Assembly: GCA_002749535.1 (NCBI GenBank)
Contig: MZZL01000376.1
Location: forward strand, 186,001 to 250,000
Reading direction: 5' to 3'
Length of the DNA stretch: 64,000 nt
Origin: Apophysomyces variabilis
Lineage: Eukaryota > Mucoromycota > Mucoromycetes > Mucorales > Mucoraceae
Below the pieces are notes generated by a model. The model was not told the origin of the DNA. It made no database searches and saw only the letters and a list, made by a program, of their open reading frames with translations. Position numbers and translations under genes: made by a program. Numbering within the stretch: the first letter of the stretch is position 1; the number at the start of each line of letters is the position of its first letter. Of the stretch, positions 31,925-43,074 are shown in pieces.

Positions 31925-33724
31925 TTAAATCTGTGTTTGAAAGGCAAATGAGGTCAGAGAAAATTTACAAGCATGGTGATCTAAACATAGCTTGTTTCTC
32001 TAGTACAATCATCTTATCCAACTTCAGCTGGATACGATTCACAAGAAAGGAGAGAGAGGAGGACCTCTTAGTCAAAATAATTACCCTGACCATCCTACAG
32101 GACATCCTCGCAAAAGCCAGGGCACAAAGTCACAGAGAGAATACCGAGGTGGTCCCTTCTGGGTTGAACCGCCGTCAACGTTTTTCGGCTCTTGACAGCG
32201 ACCAGATCGATCGAACTATCGTTTGCTATCCTCGAGTATTTCTTTGCTTACCGTACCACATCAAAAGAGAGTTATTATGCCCCACTTGTAATATTGAATT
32301 GGTGATCAAAGAGTACAACAAAGGCCCGTGTGCATGACGTGTTATTGATATGGAAAGGTATATACATACACTCATACGCACACTCATAGCACACTAATAT
32401 ATATACTACTTCAAATTTTTATTAGTTGGTTTTCTCTTCTGTCAATTCGCTATATTGTTCGAAAAGCTCCTGCTGGCATACCATAGGTGCTCCTGCCCAA
32501 CAGATAAGGGAACAGCTTTCCGACCATTTTGTAGCAGGATTTCCCGCATACCTTACACATCGATGTGCAATATCGAAAGCGTTATGAAACCTGCCCCGAC
32601 CTGTTATGCAAAACCGAATGGATATTAAGCGTTTCAAGTACACTTTACGCGAGCTATACACACTTCGTCATGACAGGTTGGAGCTTCAGTATCTGAATGG
32701 TATGAACTACCGTGCCCAAAGCCAACGATTGCTGATACCCTACGAAATATCAACCAGCATGCACCCTTTCCTCCATTCCATGAGAAAAAAGGGTACACTG
32801 GGTTTGTTGTTGCAGCGGCTTATTTGCGCTTGATGCATACCAATAGTTTAGACCGGCTGAGATCGCTAATGAGCAAGCAAATGATGACCCTTGATGGGCA
32901 AATTCTCGAAAGTGATCACTCCTTTAAGATCATCAAGAAGCTGGCCAAAGTTGGAGAAGCTTCAGTATTCAGTGCTCTTTACAGCTTCTGCAATGAATAC
33001 GAAGAGATCCATATGCAGCAACCAGCACCAACCGAATCTCTCACGCACCTTCAGACATCTTTCCGAGTAATGGCAAAGTCGTGCAAGCTGTGTGGCCAAA
33101 AACTTCCTGAAGTGTTTCTTCATTGATAATATCGAGGTTGATCGCCAATTTTTGGATAACGTTTTGCCGTCCCTTCGTTGCGATATGGAGCTTATGACTA
33201 TGTGATCCCACAGCAATCTCTCAAAGTGACGTTCATTACATGGACCTTCCAAGCGATATCGCCGTAAAATATACATGGATAACCGAGGAAGCTAATGTCT
33301 TTCTCGGTACCCTAATGAAAGATACTGCCAATGGTTGCGAATGGAATTATAACCAAGCAATGCGTTTTGTGTATTATACCAATACTTGCATTACAAGGAG
33401 TTCCCACGCCGCTGAAGCTGTTACTACAAAGCTCTCTGGCCCTGAAGTCTGGGCGAAGCGTGGGTGGGGATCTTCAAAAGCTGAAGCGAGATTTGGCGTC
33501 AACCATTCTGGAGCACTAGAATCTGACTCTTTCTGTAAAATGAGGGGTCTAATTGATAATGGGAAGGGCAGTCTATCCAATATCTATGAGGCTGTTCTCG
33601 GTGCTGGCCTTAACAAGGAGGCCAGTGTCCGACTGAGCAACTGCGAATCGCCTTGGCTAACCGAAATGCAACTCCAGTATACCTGGGCCTCTATCGCAAT
33701 AAACAGACATTTAAACACACATTA
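31925..33724 (+). pseudogene. Broken transposase with C-terminal 3'-5' exonuclease-like part
   Basis: Pieces in several plus-strand frames follow one protein order. 31933-32337 ends with YPRVFLCLPYHIKRELLCPT and EYNKGPCA, a Cys-containing domain I associate with DUF6729. 32500-32800 gives REQLSDHFVAGFPAYLTHRC, a stop, then MQNRMDIKRFKYTLREL. 32810-33125 has AYLRLMHTNSLDRLR and DGQILESDHSFKIIKKLAKV, with an acidic Asp typical of a DDE-type core, then ALYSFCNEYEEI. A frame change follows, then FFIDNIEVDRQFLDNVLPSL, a second acidic motif. 33240-33724 ends GLNKEASVRLSNCESPWLTE and QYTWASIAI, resembling the end of RNase D/WRN-type exonucleases. At least one stop and two frameshifts show that it is inactive. 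Confidence 0.6.
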
Positions 33725-34444
33725 GTCCTGTCGGTCAACTGATATCTAAACCCAGTCTGGTATGTTTGTTTCACTCTATCTTTAAGTCTTCAAGAGTATA
33801 TGCGGCAAACGGTCAGATCGATACCACACGTGACACCTGTATAACGTTTTATTTACCGCCCAATATAACACTCGGTGCACTAAACAGAGTGGTCATCACA
33901 GGGCATTTATGGGAAGGTTAAAGTTAAAAAGCGCTTCCTCGAGAAAGGCCGCTAGTTTTAACTGGGAAATTTCAAGCCTAAAGACACTGCTCTCATTTAG
34001 CACGAGGAAGAATTAAAAGTACAAGCCTCGAGAAGTATATATATCCAATGGAGAGGATGACATAATAGAAGAATACCTGCCAGACTGAGAGTTGCTAAAC
34101 ATTGGCATCAATACGGTCGATGAACCTCTGCAAGTAAAAGTGAGACGGGCTGAAAACGTTGGAAAATATCGCCGAACTTCTTATACCGGTACGTTATACT
34201 ACCCTTCCGCTAAGTGTGATATAACCCGTATTTACTCCAGGGCTATCTGAAATAAGTCAAGGGCGACATGGGCAAGAATAAGAGAGGAAGAAAGTGCGGT
34301 GATAGTTGGCACCGTTGACACTGCATCTTTGATAAAGTGCCCTGGCAACATTCCATCGCTCTGTATAGAGTCGTTGCACTAGCGTGCTCGATATCATTTT
34401 GCCACTTTTGCCGACTATCCTTCCTTAATCCTACCATTTCCTAG
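33725..34444. other. Intergenic region, no gene seen
   Basis: Downstream of the transposase relic; probably includes part of the same element. A minus-strand frame at 34243-34437 has no recognisable family. No terminal repeat could be paired. Confidence 0.4.
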
Positions 34445-34588
34445 TTAGTCTTCTTCCTTTTCGTTCTGTTTGAGTTTATTGTTGGTCAGGTTGACTAGAT
34501 AGATTTTCTCCTGTTTGTCTTGGATGCGCTCTTCCGCCTCTAATAAATTGACGCTTGTGACGTCCCTAGAATGTCCGAGTGCGCTCAT
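34445..34588 (-). CDS. Possible 47-residue charged protein
   Basis: An uninterrupted small frame, MSALGHSRDVTSVNLLEAEE and onward through NLTNNKLKQNEKEED to a stop at 34445. It is hydrophilic and helix-prone, like a short coiled-coil subunit. I recognise no family. It may be a complete microprotein or the last exon of a longer gene to the right. Confidence 0.35.
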   Translation of the reverse strand: MSALGHSRDVTSVNLLEAEERIQDKQEKIYLVNLTNNKLKQNEKEED

Positions 34589-36351
34589 GTTAGCAAACAA
34601 TACTGCCACCTTGAGAAATGTTCATGTCCTTTATATAGAACTGCACGTCGCCGGTTTTTCTTCCCCTTTACACTTCTTTTTTCTTTTCCGGTATTTATAT
34701 CACACAAGTAAGAGAGGTTATAACTTTGACCTCATCATACTGCATTTAGAAATTCTGCTGTTGAACCTTGTCGATAGAACTTTGCTGTGTCAAGTGCGAT
34801 TTTGTAGAGATCCGAATGCAGTTCACGTTTATACAATGTCGCTCAGTAGAACTACATACCTCTAACTAAATGATAGAATCTATCATCCATGGTAGATTGT
34901 GTAATACTGACTCGTTTTGGTATTGTAAACATCCATCAATTCGATCGTCTGATATATGTATTGGTGATAGATTTCTATTTTGTTGGAAGTGCAATGGAAC
35001 ACTATATGTCATGTTAGATACACGCAAAACAAGTATTTTCAACATCATACCACCGGTCAGCATGCCACATACAACTAGAACTTTTGATTTGCCTTCTAGC
35101 GAATGCGTCCAGCATGAATCTCGGCATTTCGTCCCCTTTTTTTTCCAATTCTCTTCGGATTGATTCGGTTCTAAAAGTTAGCAATCAAGTTGAGGCAGCT
35201 TACCGGTATCGATTTGGCCAATCTTTGTCGGTGCAGCACTATTCACTCTCTTTACATTGTTGCGCTTGAGGTTCATGACGCGTACAAAAGTATGAACGAT
35301 TCTAATGTCATTCGGATACCATCAAAGTCCTATGTGTAAAAGGTAAGTAACCCACCACACCTGGCCATTTTTGCATGTATAAACCTTACATACTGGCTTT
35401 CCTGGCCATTTGCAATTCGACTTTGACGACCAACAACGTTTTCAAGTTATTGACTATACGCCGTTTTTATACCATAAAACATGAAGAATATTGCAGCATC
35501 GCGCGCATTAAAAATGCGCAAACGAAATCAATGAGTCTCTTTATGTTCAGAATACAAGTATAACAAAAGAGAGCAGAGGGTATTAACACAGAGAGGATGC
35601 GAGGGAAAGATGCCTTTATTCGACTCGATAGAGAAGATATTTATACTGATATGTTCGGCTAACAATTCTAAAAGAGAATAATGGTTAGTAATATAGAAAA
35701 GGGCAATAAACGTCAACCCGTAAGTTCACGGGTATGGCATGTACTTTGAAAGAAGGCATATAATAGCTTGATGGCTCCTGTCTGTAAATATTGTCCTTGC
35801 AGACAGGACTGATGATCAGGTTTATCGCAAGAATGGCACATTTCATGTTGATCCCGATGTTAGCCAAGACAGAGCAACACAAGGCTGATATTAATTGGGT
35901 AGGGCCTCGTAATTAGTGAATCCTATTGTGGTTTTCCTTGGCATAGATCGTAAATTGGTCTCTGGAATGGTACGCGACTTATTTGTAGAAGGCCTATGTC
36001 TGGTATTGTGAAGACAGAGACAGCCATAGATGAGAGTCAGTCAATGTTCAGAAACTCGATCCTCTTTCTTCCATTTTCCCTATTCGGAAGCACAATATAA
36101 TAAACCCGGGATAATAGAGGGAACTAGAGTATACTAACAGAGGTCCTTTTCGCATTATGTATCCATGTATTTATTATCTTCTATTGGCCAGTTTTTGCTA
36201 GCTTAATTGTAACACAACCGGAAGTGTTTCCTGGTTAGCGCATCCAATTGGGAAATGATCAGCAAAACGGGGTCCGAAATGAAATAATACATGCCAAGAA
36301 AAAAGAAATAAAGAATGATTTACAGAAATAAATGAAACGAACACAAGATCT
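34589..36351. other. Gene-poor region with one uncertain minus-strand candidate
   Basis: No firmly supported gene. On the minus strand near 35276-35060 there is a plausible start (MNLKRNNVKRVNSAAPTKIG), a donor GTAAGC and an acceptor TTTTAG. The downstream frame also gives a helical stretch (RRELEKKGDEMPRFMLDAFA), but the two do not join in frame. 35290-36350 holds only short chance frames. Confidence 0.35.
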
Positions 36352-37453
36352 TTATGCCAGTTGTGCTGTGTATGCGTGATAGCTATAAAATGCACCAAAG
36401 ATCAAGAACAAGATGGCACCGACAAAGGTAACTGTGGGATAAACGGCAATGTTTAGGAAACCCCGCAACCCATTAAGAAGCTATCTATCTTACCTGTTCT
36501 GACTGAGATCTTAGCAGCTAACATTCTTCCACCAATCACTGCCAAGGCCGTACACATCGTATGACCGATAACAACGCCTGCTGTCACCCAATAGACATCC
36601 TAGATAATTTTGGTATCAGCTAATTCACCCTTATTCAATGATCACAGTGACTCCATCTTACATTGGCAGCAGCAAGTGCAATAGTGGATATTTGAGATCG
36701 ATCTCCCCATTCACCCAAAAACGTCAAGACAAAGGTTTGGACGAACACAGGTGAAAAGACCAGCTGCATAAGGTTCATCAGACCCTCCTTCACCTTCTCT
36801 GTCCTCGAGGTTTGCTTGTGCTCTAATCCACCCACTTCAAGCGACTCAAGGCGATTGACGCGATCCCGATCTTCCACTACTTTGAGTTCTTCCTCCACCT
36901 CAGTCATCTCCTCCTGTCCTTCCTGGTCATCCATGTGGTAAGCTTCCCACATCATCCTCACTCCAAAACCAAGGAACAACAACGCAGCCAATATATCAGT
37001 GTACTGTTTGGGAATCAGGTTGGGAACAACATGACCAAGACAAGCCGATAAGACGGACATAAGCGCTAACGAACAAAAGGCAGCAGCGAAGACAACCAAG
37101 CGTGAGTGTTTCATCGCCATGATGGCCGCAATCAGAAAAGTCTTGTCGCCAATTTCAGACACGATAATCATAAGCAACGAGATTAGGAAAGACTGGTCCA
37201 TGGTAGCATCTTCTGATTCGGACACGTCTTTCCATGCTGGTTCTCCCATCTCTGATGGTGTTGATGTCGGAATCAACTGAACAAATTTAAAAGGGACGCG
37301 AAGACATGTTAGGTAGATGAAATGCCATGTGGTCAATATCTATCAGAGTCTTCTCTTCATTACCTCTTCAAAGTGTTCGTCTGATTGGGCATTGGTTGTC
37401 TTAGTGAGCAAGAGCAATGCCAAACATGCCCATGGTAACCAATGGCGACTCAT
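36352..37453 (-). CDS. GDT1/TMEM165-type Ca2+/Mn2+ transporter
   Basis: Four exons (37453-37364, 37276-36662, 36599-36494, 36431-36352) sum to 891 nt, 296 residues. Exon 1 is a signal peptide (MSRHWLPWACLALLLLTKTT). The two diagnostic acidic motifs are EIGDKTF in the first hydrophobic bundle and EWGDRSQ in the second, separated by a charged central loop (DQEGQEEMTEVEEEL). The last exons carry DVYWVTAGVVIGHTMCTALA and VIGGRMLAAKIS, then a final span. Family members are Golgi cation/proton antiporters that supply Mn2+ for glycosylation and help Ca2+ homeostasis. Length, topology and both motifs agree with yeast Gdt1. Confidence 0.95.
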
Positions 37454-37682
37454 CTCTGGAAAGAAAAGAGGGGTTCGAAAAGAATCAAACTTTTTTTGGA
37501 TTTGCGGTACATGCTAGATTTAGTAAGGTAAAAACTCCGGTTGTCTCAGTTATGATCAGGCACATAGCATCCATCCGAAAGCAATATATTTATTCAATGC
37601 AAAAAATAAAGAGTTAAAGAAAAAGAACTATACTATTTACTAGGATAAGACTATGGGATATCAACATTCTTTTGCGCTTTGG

Positions 37683-39216
37683 CTACACCGTGCCATTGGG
37701 ATGATGATGGCGAAGAAATGAAAACCGCGGGCGTAGACTACTTCGTCTTGGTCGGTGCTGCCGTTTTCGCTCATTACTAAGATCATAACGTAAAGCGTAA
37801 TCCAAAGAGCGGAATACTTCGTCGTTGATATAATAGGCCTGAAAGAGCAACTCAAACACATGAAGGCGTTCTTCCAGTCGGGCCATCCTCTCGTCATTAT
37901 TCTCATCTTCCCGTTCCTGTTGCTGATCCTCATTGAGTACAACAATGGTTTTCGATTCATCCTTGGGGCGTGCTTGACGCGGATCCGTGTAAGATCGCTT
38001 GATTTCTGCCTTGTTATCGTTAGGAGATATTGTTCCCACCGAAAAGCGACGGTGAACTGGTTGGACGATGGGCACATGGACTCCTTTGGGAAATTTTGAA
38101 CGTAGACCGTGCAATAAAGAGCGCCGCATTTGACCGACAGACCAACGGTGAACAACACCCCAAGGTGATCGAGGTCTATATCCAAACAGGCATGCCTGCA
38201 GCCCAAGAATGAGACCAAAGATACCACCAATGATTCCCATGGCATTGACGAAGGTGAATGCACGCTGTTCTCTGTACACAGTTACATCAAAGCTGCTTGG
38301 AAAGACATGTAGAGAACCTAATGGCTGAGGATAGGATGTATAAACTGTATCCGCGTCTTCTAATGATTTCTCAGTAGAGGCTTTGCTGTCAACCTCAAAC
38401 ATCAGTGCCCTCATAGCCGCAAATCCGACGTAGTTCCAAATATTGAGTTCCATCTCCTCGCGCTGGACTAACTCGTAGCTTGCCGTACTAGCACTATTGG
38501 GATCTAGATCATAAGCATTGCTCGTTCGCATATTCTCTTGTTCCGCAATCTGAAAAGCAGAATTCTCAGAACTTGAGTACCACTCAAACGGGATATGGAA
38601 AGGATCCTCTATGCCATAGACTTCAAAATTAGGATCATGCATCTTGTTATAGAACACAATGTGAAGTTGCGAACGATTGGATGGTATATAATCGCCGTAG
38701 TAATAGAACTTTAAATACGTCCCGTTGCTCTGCAGTCGATCACTGCTCTGGCCAAGTCGAAATGAAGTCGGTGCGTGGAAGAGATAACAGAACAGCTTTG
38801 ATCCGTAGTAGGTGAGCCCTACCTGGACTTGATCGGTGACATTAAAGATATACTCAGAACATGAATCACCAAAATCTGTTGCACACTGCATATAAGGTGC
38901 TACTGCTGTACTACTCGGTATCCAGCCGTCAAAGCAAAACCTTATGTCTGGCGACTTTCATGAGTAACAAGCAATGTTACCTATACTACCGAACAGGAAC
39001 GTTACCTGGAACATCCACAGTCCTATCTGGGCTGTGTATGTAATACTTCTGGTCAATGACCGGACTGTCTCTCATCTGCAACATTAGGATAACTACAACC
39101 GCAATAAAAATGGCCGTAAAGAAGAGGCAAAACACAAGCCGGCTAAATTCCGCCCACACCGGTTCTCCAGCTCTATGGTTTTTCCGATTATTCTTACGGA
39201 AGAAAGAGATACACAA
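37683..39216 (-). CDS. Two-span membrane protein, unknown function
   Basis: Two exons are clear: from about 39227 to 38990 and 38940-37683, joined as VPVR-FCFDGWIPSST. A basic N-terminus (RKNNRKNHRAGEPVWAEF) precedes a first span (LVFCLFFTAIFIAVVVILML). Then comes a roughly 240-residue lumenal or extracellular domain with glycosylation sequons (NVT, NGT, NRS) and paired cysteines. A second span follows (AMGIIGGIFGLILGLQACLF), then a long basic, Arg/Ser-rich cytosolic tail with an acidic coiled segment (EDENNDERMARLEERL). No known family. No ATG could be connected in frame, so the first codons are missing. The Kelch membrane protein lies immediately upstream on the same strand, its stop about 40 bp from the first readable codons. 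Confidence 0.75.
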
Positions 39217-39259
39217 AGCTTATACTGTATGGTATCTTTCTCCATTATCAGTTTTTTTT

Positions 39260-40803
39260 TTACCTTGGTTTCCACACGCCGTTGGTAGCATTCTTGAATA
39301 CGGTTTTTGTGCGTACACCAAGTTTCTTTCCAAGGAAACAGAGCAGCACAATAAGAAGGGAGCCAAGTACAGCTCCCAATACCGTCATACCGACTATCAA
39401 GGCAATATTTTCATTATTGTCACTTCCTGCATCAGACTGCGACAGGAAAGGTAGCCATTGGCCATTATAAGTATCGAACACATAGAGTCCATCGTGTACC
39501 GTGTGATAATTAATGCCTATCCCATTTACTGTTTGCTTATGTATGATAACAAACCATGATACGTACCGAAACCAAACACCATCTTCGAGTCATTCACGAC
39601 AGCAGCCGATGCAAACGAACGTGGGAACGGTTGGTTTCTGGAAGGTACAGGAATTAGCCATTCCCAGCTGGTGGTATTTAATACTGCTGTCATGTTAGCA
39701 AGGTCTCCAGATGCCGAAATATAAGATTGAAATGGCTGCGCTGTGCCATCCTGACCTATTGATCGATGTATGTGAGATTTCTTCTGTTAAAATTGAATAT
39801 GAAATATAAAACGAACCACCACAGATGACGATCAAGTCCTGTTTTGCTATGCAGACGTATCAGTATGCATGGAACTCAAAGAGTAAGAGGCCTAGAAAAA
39901 AGAGGTGCTACTTCACTCGTGACAGCAGTGTGGTATATGCGTGGGCTCGGGATAATGGGTCCAGTTATTGACTGATTTCTCCATATACGGTTCACGGTGT
40001 CAAACACGAGAGCATGATCCATCGACACTAACGTCTTGTCCAGGACTGGATTTGTAGTGTAATTTCCAACGCAATCATAGCCTCCCAAAATCACCATCAG
40101 TCCGTTGCTGCCATGAATAAATGACCAGATGAGCATTTTAGCCTTTCTTTAGCTCTGCAACGGTATATGCATATTTCGTATCCATTCTATCTCTATTCAC
40201 AAGCTTAAAATGCTTGTTACCTTGTACTGACCTCAGCATACTGGCTGTATGACCACATCGTGGCGTGCTTTGATATGTTGTAAGATCAGTCCACTCATTT
40301 CGTTCGATGTCATATTGCCAAAAATCGTCATATAAAGGACCAGTAATGTTCATACCGCCATAAAGATACACGGTTGTTTTATCTGGAGTTAGGGCAGCCG
40401 AGTGCCAAAAGCGTTCCATAGGTGCACCTATGGTTTTCTGGAGCGGTGTCCAAGTGTTATTTGCAAAGCTGTATTTATAATACCGCAGTGGTTCGGGTGG
40501 TAGTGTCGAACTGACGTTTACAGGAAGATGGCCTCCAAAGGTCATCAATGACTGGTCATTAGGGCTTATCAACTGGCTAAATAAAAGGGATGGCGATGCA
40601 TAGGGATTTGTTGGTATTTGCGAAAAATTGGAGAGAGAGTTGGACAACAGCCAGAGTGCTTCCGTATTCCAGACGGACGTCAAGTCAGAGTATCCTCCAT
40701 AGATATAGATTGTGTTATTGATGGTGACAGCGGAGGCACCATAAATGGTATGATCTGTAGGTCGTAATTCTTCGCCTGCTGTCACTGGATGCACAGTAGC
40801 CAT
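39260..40803 (-). CDS. Kelch-repeat type I membrane protein
   Basis: About five exons. Exon 1 (from 40803) begins MATVHPVTAGEELRPTDHTI and contains Kelch blades (TIYIYGGYSD; TTVYLYGGMN; YDIERNEWTDL). Introns are closed at MLRS-NGLMVILGGYDC, at TSE-DLIVICGG, and before INYHTVHDGLYVFDTYNGQW. Many N-glycosylation sequons (NNT, NFS, NVS, NIT, NYT) point to an extracellular beta-propeller. After DAGSDNNEN a single span (IALIVGMTVLGAVLGSLLIV) leads to a short basic tail ending VWKPR. A signal peptide is expected but not seen at this start, so an upstream exon may exist. A TATATAAA box lies only 30-40 bp before the ATG. Function unknown. Confidence 0.8.
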
Positions 40804-41232
40804 GGTTAATTATTTCCTCTGGTTCAGTGCTAGGTTTATATACCCAAGCAAGCTACTACATACAAATAACGAGGATTCACTCATGCACAGACAGAGGTCC
40901 CGACTGATGCATCGGGTGGGCAGAAGTTCCCTTTTCCTCAAGTTGCCAAAAAGTCAATTGAAAAAAAAAATTCTGGACATTGGCTCCAATCAAAAAGTGG
41001 GTCTTAATACAGACCGTATGATCTTCCTCTCTTCTGCTACCGGTACTTTGATCGGTAAAGGAATAAAAGACATTCACGCGCTAATTGCCGACCCTTTCAT
41101 GGAATCGATCAGTCGCATTGTAGAGGGACACAGATCTCTAAGGGTTAAAAAACGGATAAAAGAGGGACAGTGTCTCCTAATCCATAACCATTACGACCGA
41201 GCGCTTCAAAAAAGATCTCTGCTTTATTTAAT

Positions 41233-42233
41233 CTAGTCAGAGGCACTCGAAACAACCGAAGAGTCATCCTCTTCACCCTCTTCATCTTCTTCATCAACCA
41301 CACGTGGCACTGCCGTGGTCTTGCCGTTGCTGCGTGCGCTTGGGCAATCACGCGATATGTGGCCTTGTTCGCCACAGCGATAGCATGTCTTGACAGATTT
41401 GTCGATTCCACCGTGCGATGCAGAAGGGCAGTCGCGGGAGATGTGTCCGAATTTCCCACAATTGTAACATTTTACGCTGTTCGCCTGGCAATCACGGGCA
41501 AAGTGATTGTAACCTTTTTGTTTTTCTTCATTAATAACCCGCAAAAAAAACCATCCTTATGGAATAAACATACCGCCACATTTGTAACAAATCACTCGGC
41601 CTCCAACAAAGCCTCCACCACCTCCTTGTGCAAAACGAGGGCGGAATCCTCCATTGCCTCCACCTCCTCCGCGAGGTAAAGTACTGAAGTGAATCTGATT
41701 GCAATTACGAGCAATGTGACCCTTTGATATATGCAAAAAGAAAACAACAAGTAAAGAAATAAAAGAATACTTGTTTTTCAGACAACTTATCCAATGGCTT
41801 ATCCAACAAACCTACAAATTGTCCGCAATTGTAACAACGACCTTTTGGTCTTGTTCCCCCACCGGGCCCATGCGCAGTGGGACAACTTGCTTGAATATGA
41901 CCCACTTTTGTAATTGACAAAATAAAAGTGAGCAAACTTCCGTGGGCAGAGGATAAACAATGACATGACGAACAACATACCACCACCACAGGCATAACAT
42001 TGCTTAGCGTCCACGCTCTTTGGTCGAGAGCATTCGTTGGATTCATGGCCAGGCTGTTTACAATTGTAGCAAAGTCGTTCTGGTTCTGGACATACGTCGG
42101 CAAAATGACCAACTATGATGGTCAATAAAAAAAGACGAGCATCAATGCAATGAATTACGCGTCGTTAAATTGTATCTTTTTCTGTCCGTTTACCGTTTCC
42201 ACATTTAAAGCAGCCTCTTCTGGAAAACACCAT
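41233..42233 (-). CDS. Gis2/CNBP-like protein with seven CCHC zinc knuckles
   Basis: The start at 42233 gives MVFSRRGCFKCGN, followed by at least four short introns. Seven CX2CX4HX4C knuckles can be assembled: CFKCGN/GHFADVC, CYNCKQPGHESNEC, CYACGG/GHIQASC, CYNCGQF/GHIARNC, CYKCGG/NHFARDC, CYNCGKFGHISRDC and CYRCGEQGHISRDC. Yeast Gis2 and human CNBP also have seven. They bind single-stranded nucleic acids and mRNAs and act in translation control. A Gly/Arg-rich linker (RGGGGGNGGFRPRF) sits between knuckles four and five. The C-terminus is acidic (VVDEEDEEGEEDDSS). Slashes mark knuckles split by an intron after the CX2C half. Confidence 0.93.
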
Positions 42234-43074
42234 ATTTCGTTTTCGTACCAACTCTCACTCACTCGCAAAAAGATAAAACAAAGAAAAACAAATTTTTGCT
42301 AAAGATTGTCAATCAACAAAAACTCCCAATCGACTCCGTCAACTTGGCAACGAAAGAAAAGGAAGATTCAGACAGAAACAAATGGCGGACAAATAATTAT
42401 TGGTGTGACCCAAAAAGAATGCAATTGGTACACTCGCATAACCTGCGATACAGCGTACAGTCAGCCGTGACAAAATAGTTTGCTTTAACATCGGCAGGCT
42501 TCAGTTAGCTTACCTTGAATATGACTTATACAAATCTGGCCTTTTCCGGTTGTGTAGATATGTGGATAACTTTTTATTCAAGTGATTTAGCCATATCCCT
42601 TTGTAGATATTCTCTGCTGTTTCATATTGAATACAAACGGTGACTTCAGCAGAGACTTATCTTGCAATCTTAAGTTTAGTATATCATGGTCGTTGCCACT
42701 ACCTGTTACTTATGCTTCGTTTGATACATAACAGACGGTAATCTGCACTAGGAGTTTGCTCGCTTTGCCAGACCCCTTGCATCATAGAAATAGCGATTAA
42801 CTCTTGAAATCTCTCTTGACAAATACACAAAATACATTCTATCTATTTCTATATTGAGTTCTTACATAGTTACAGCTTCCAATAACTCTCCGATAATATT
42901 CTACACTTTGTCAAATCTAATTAGATTTCATTACGTTCAAAGCACTATTTGTAGATAGTCTCGGTGTTGATAGATCTCCTCGCGGCAATAGAAGGCAAAT
43001 GCCATAACAGTTACAAGGCTCATTAATGTAAAATTTTAATGCGGATGGGACAGTATGCTTTTGGAAAACCAGAA
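42234..43074. other. Intergenic region, no gene seen
   Basis: Promoter region of the zinc-knuckle gene plus the 3' flank of oligopeptidase B. AT-rich, with no additional exon or repeat identified. Confidence 0.45.
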
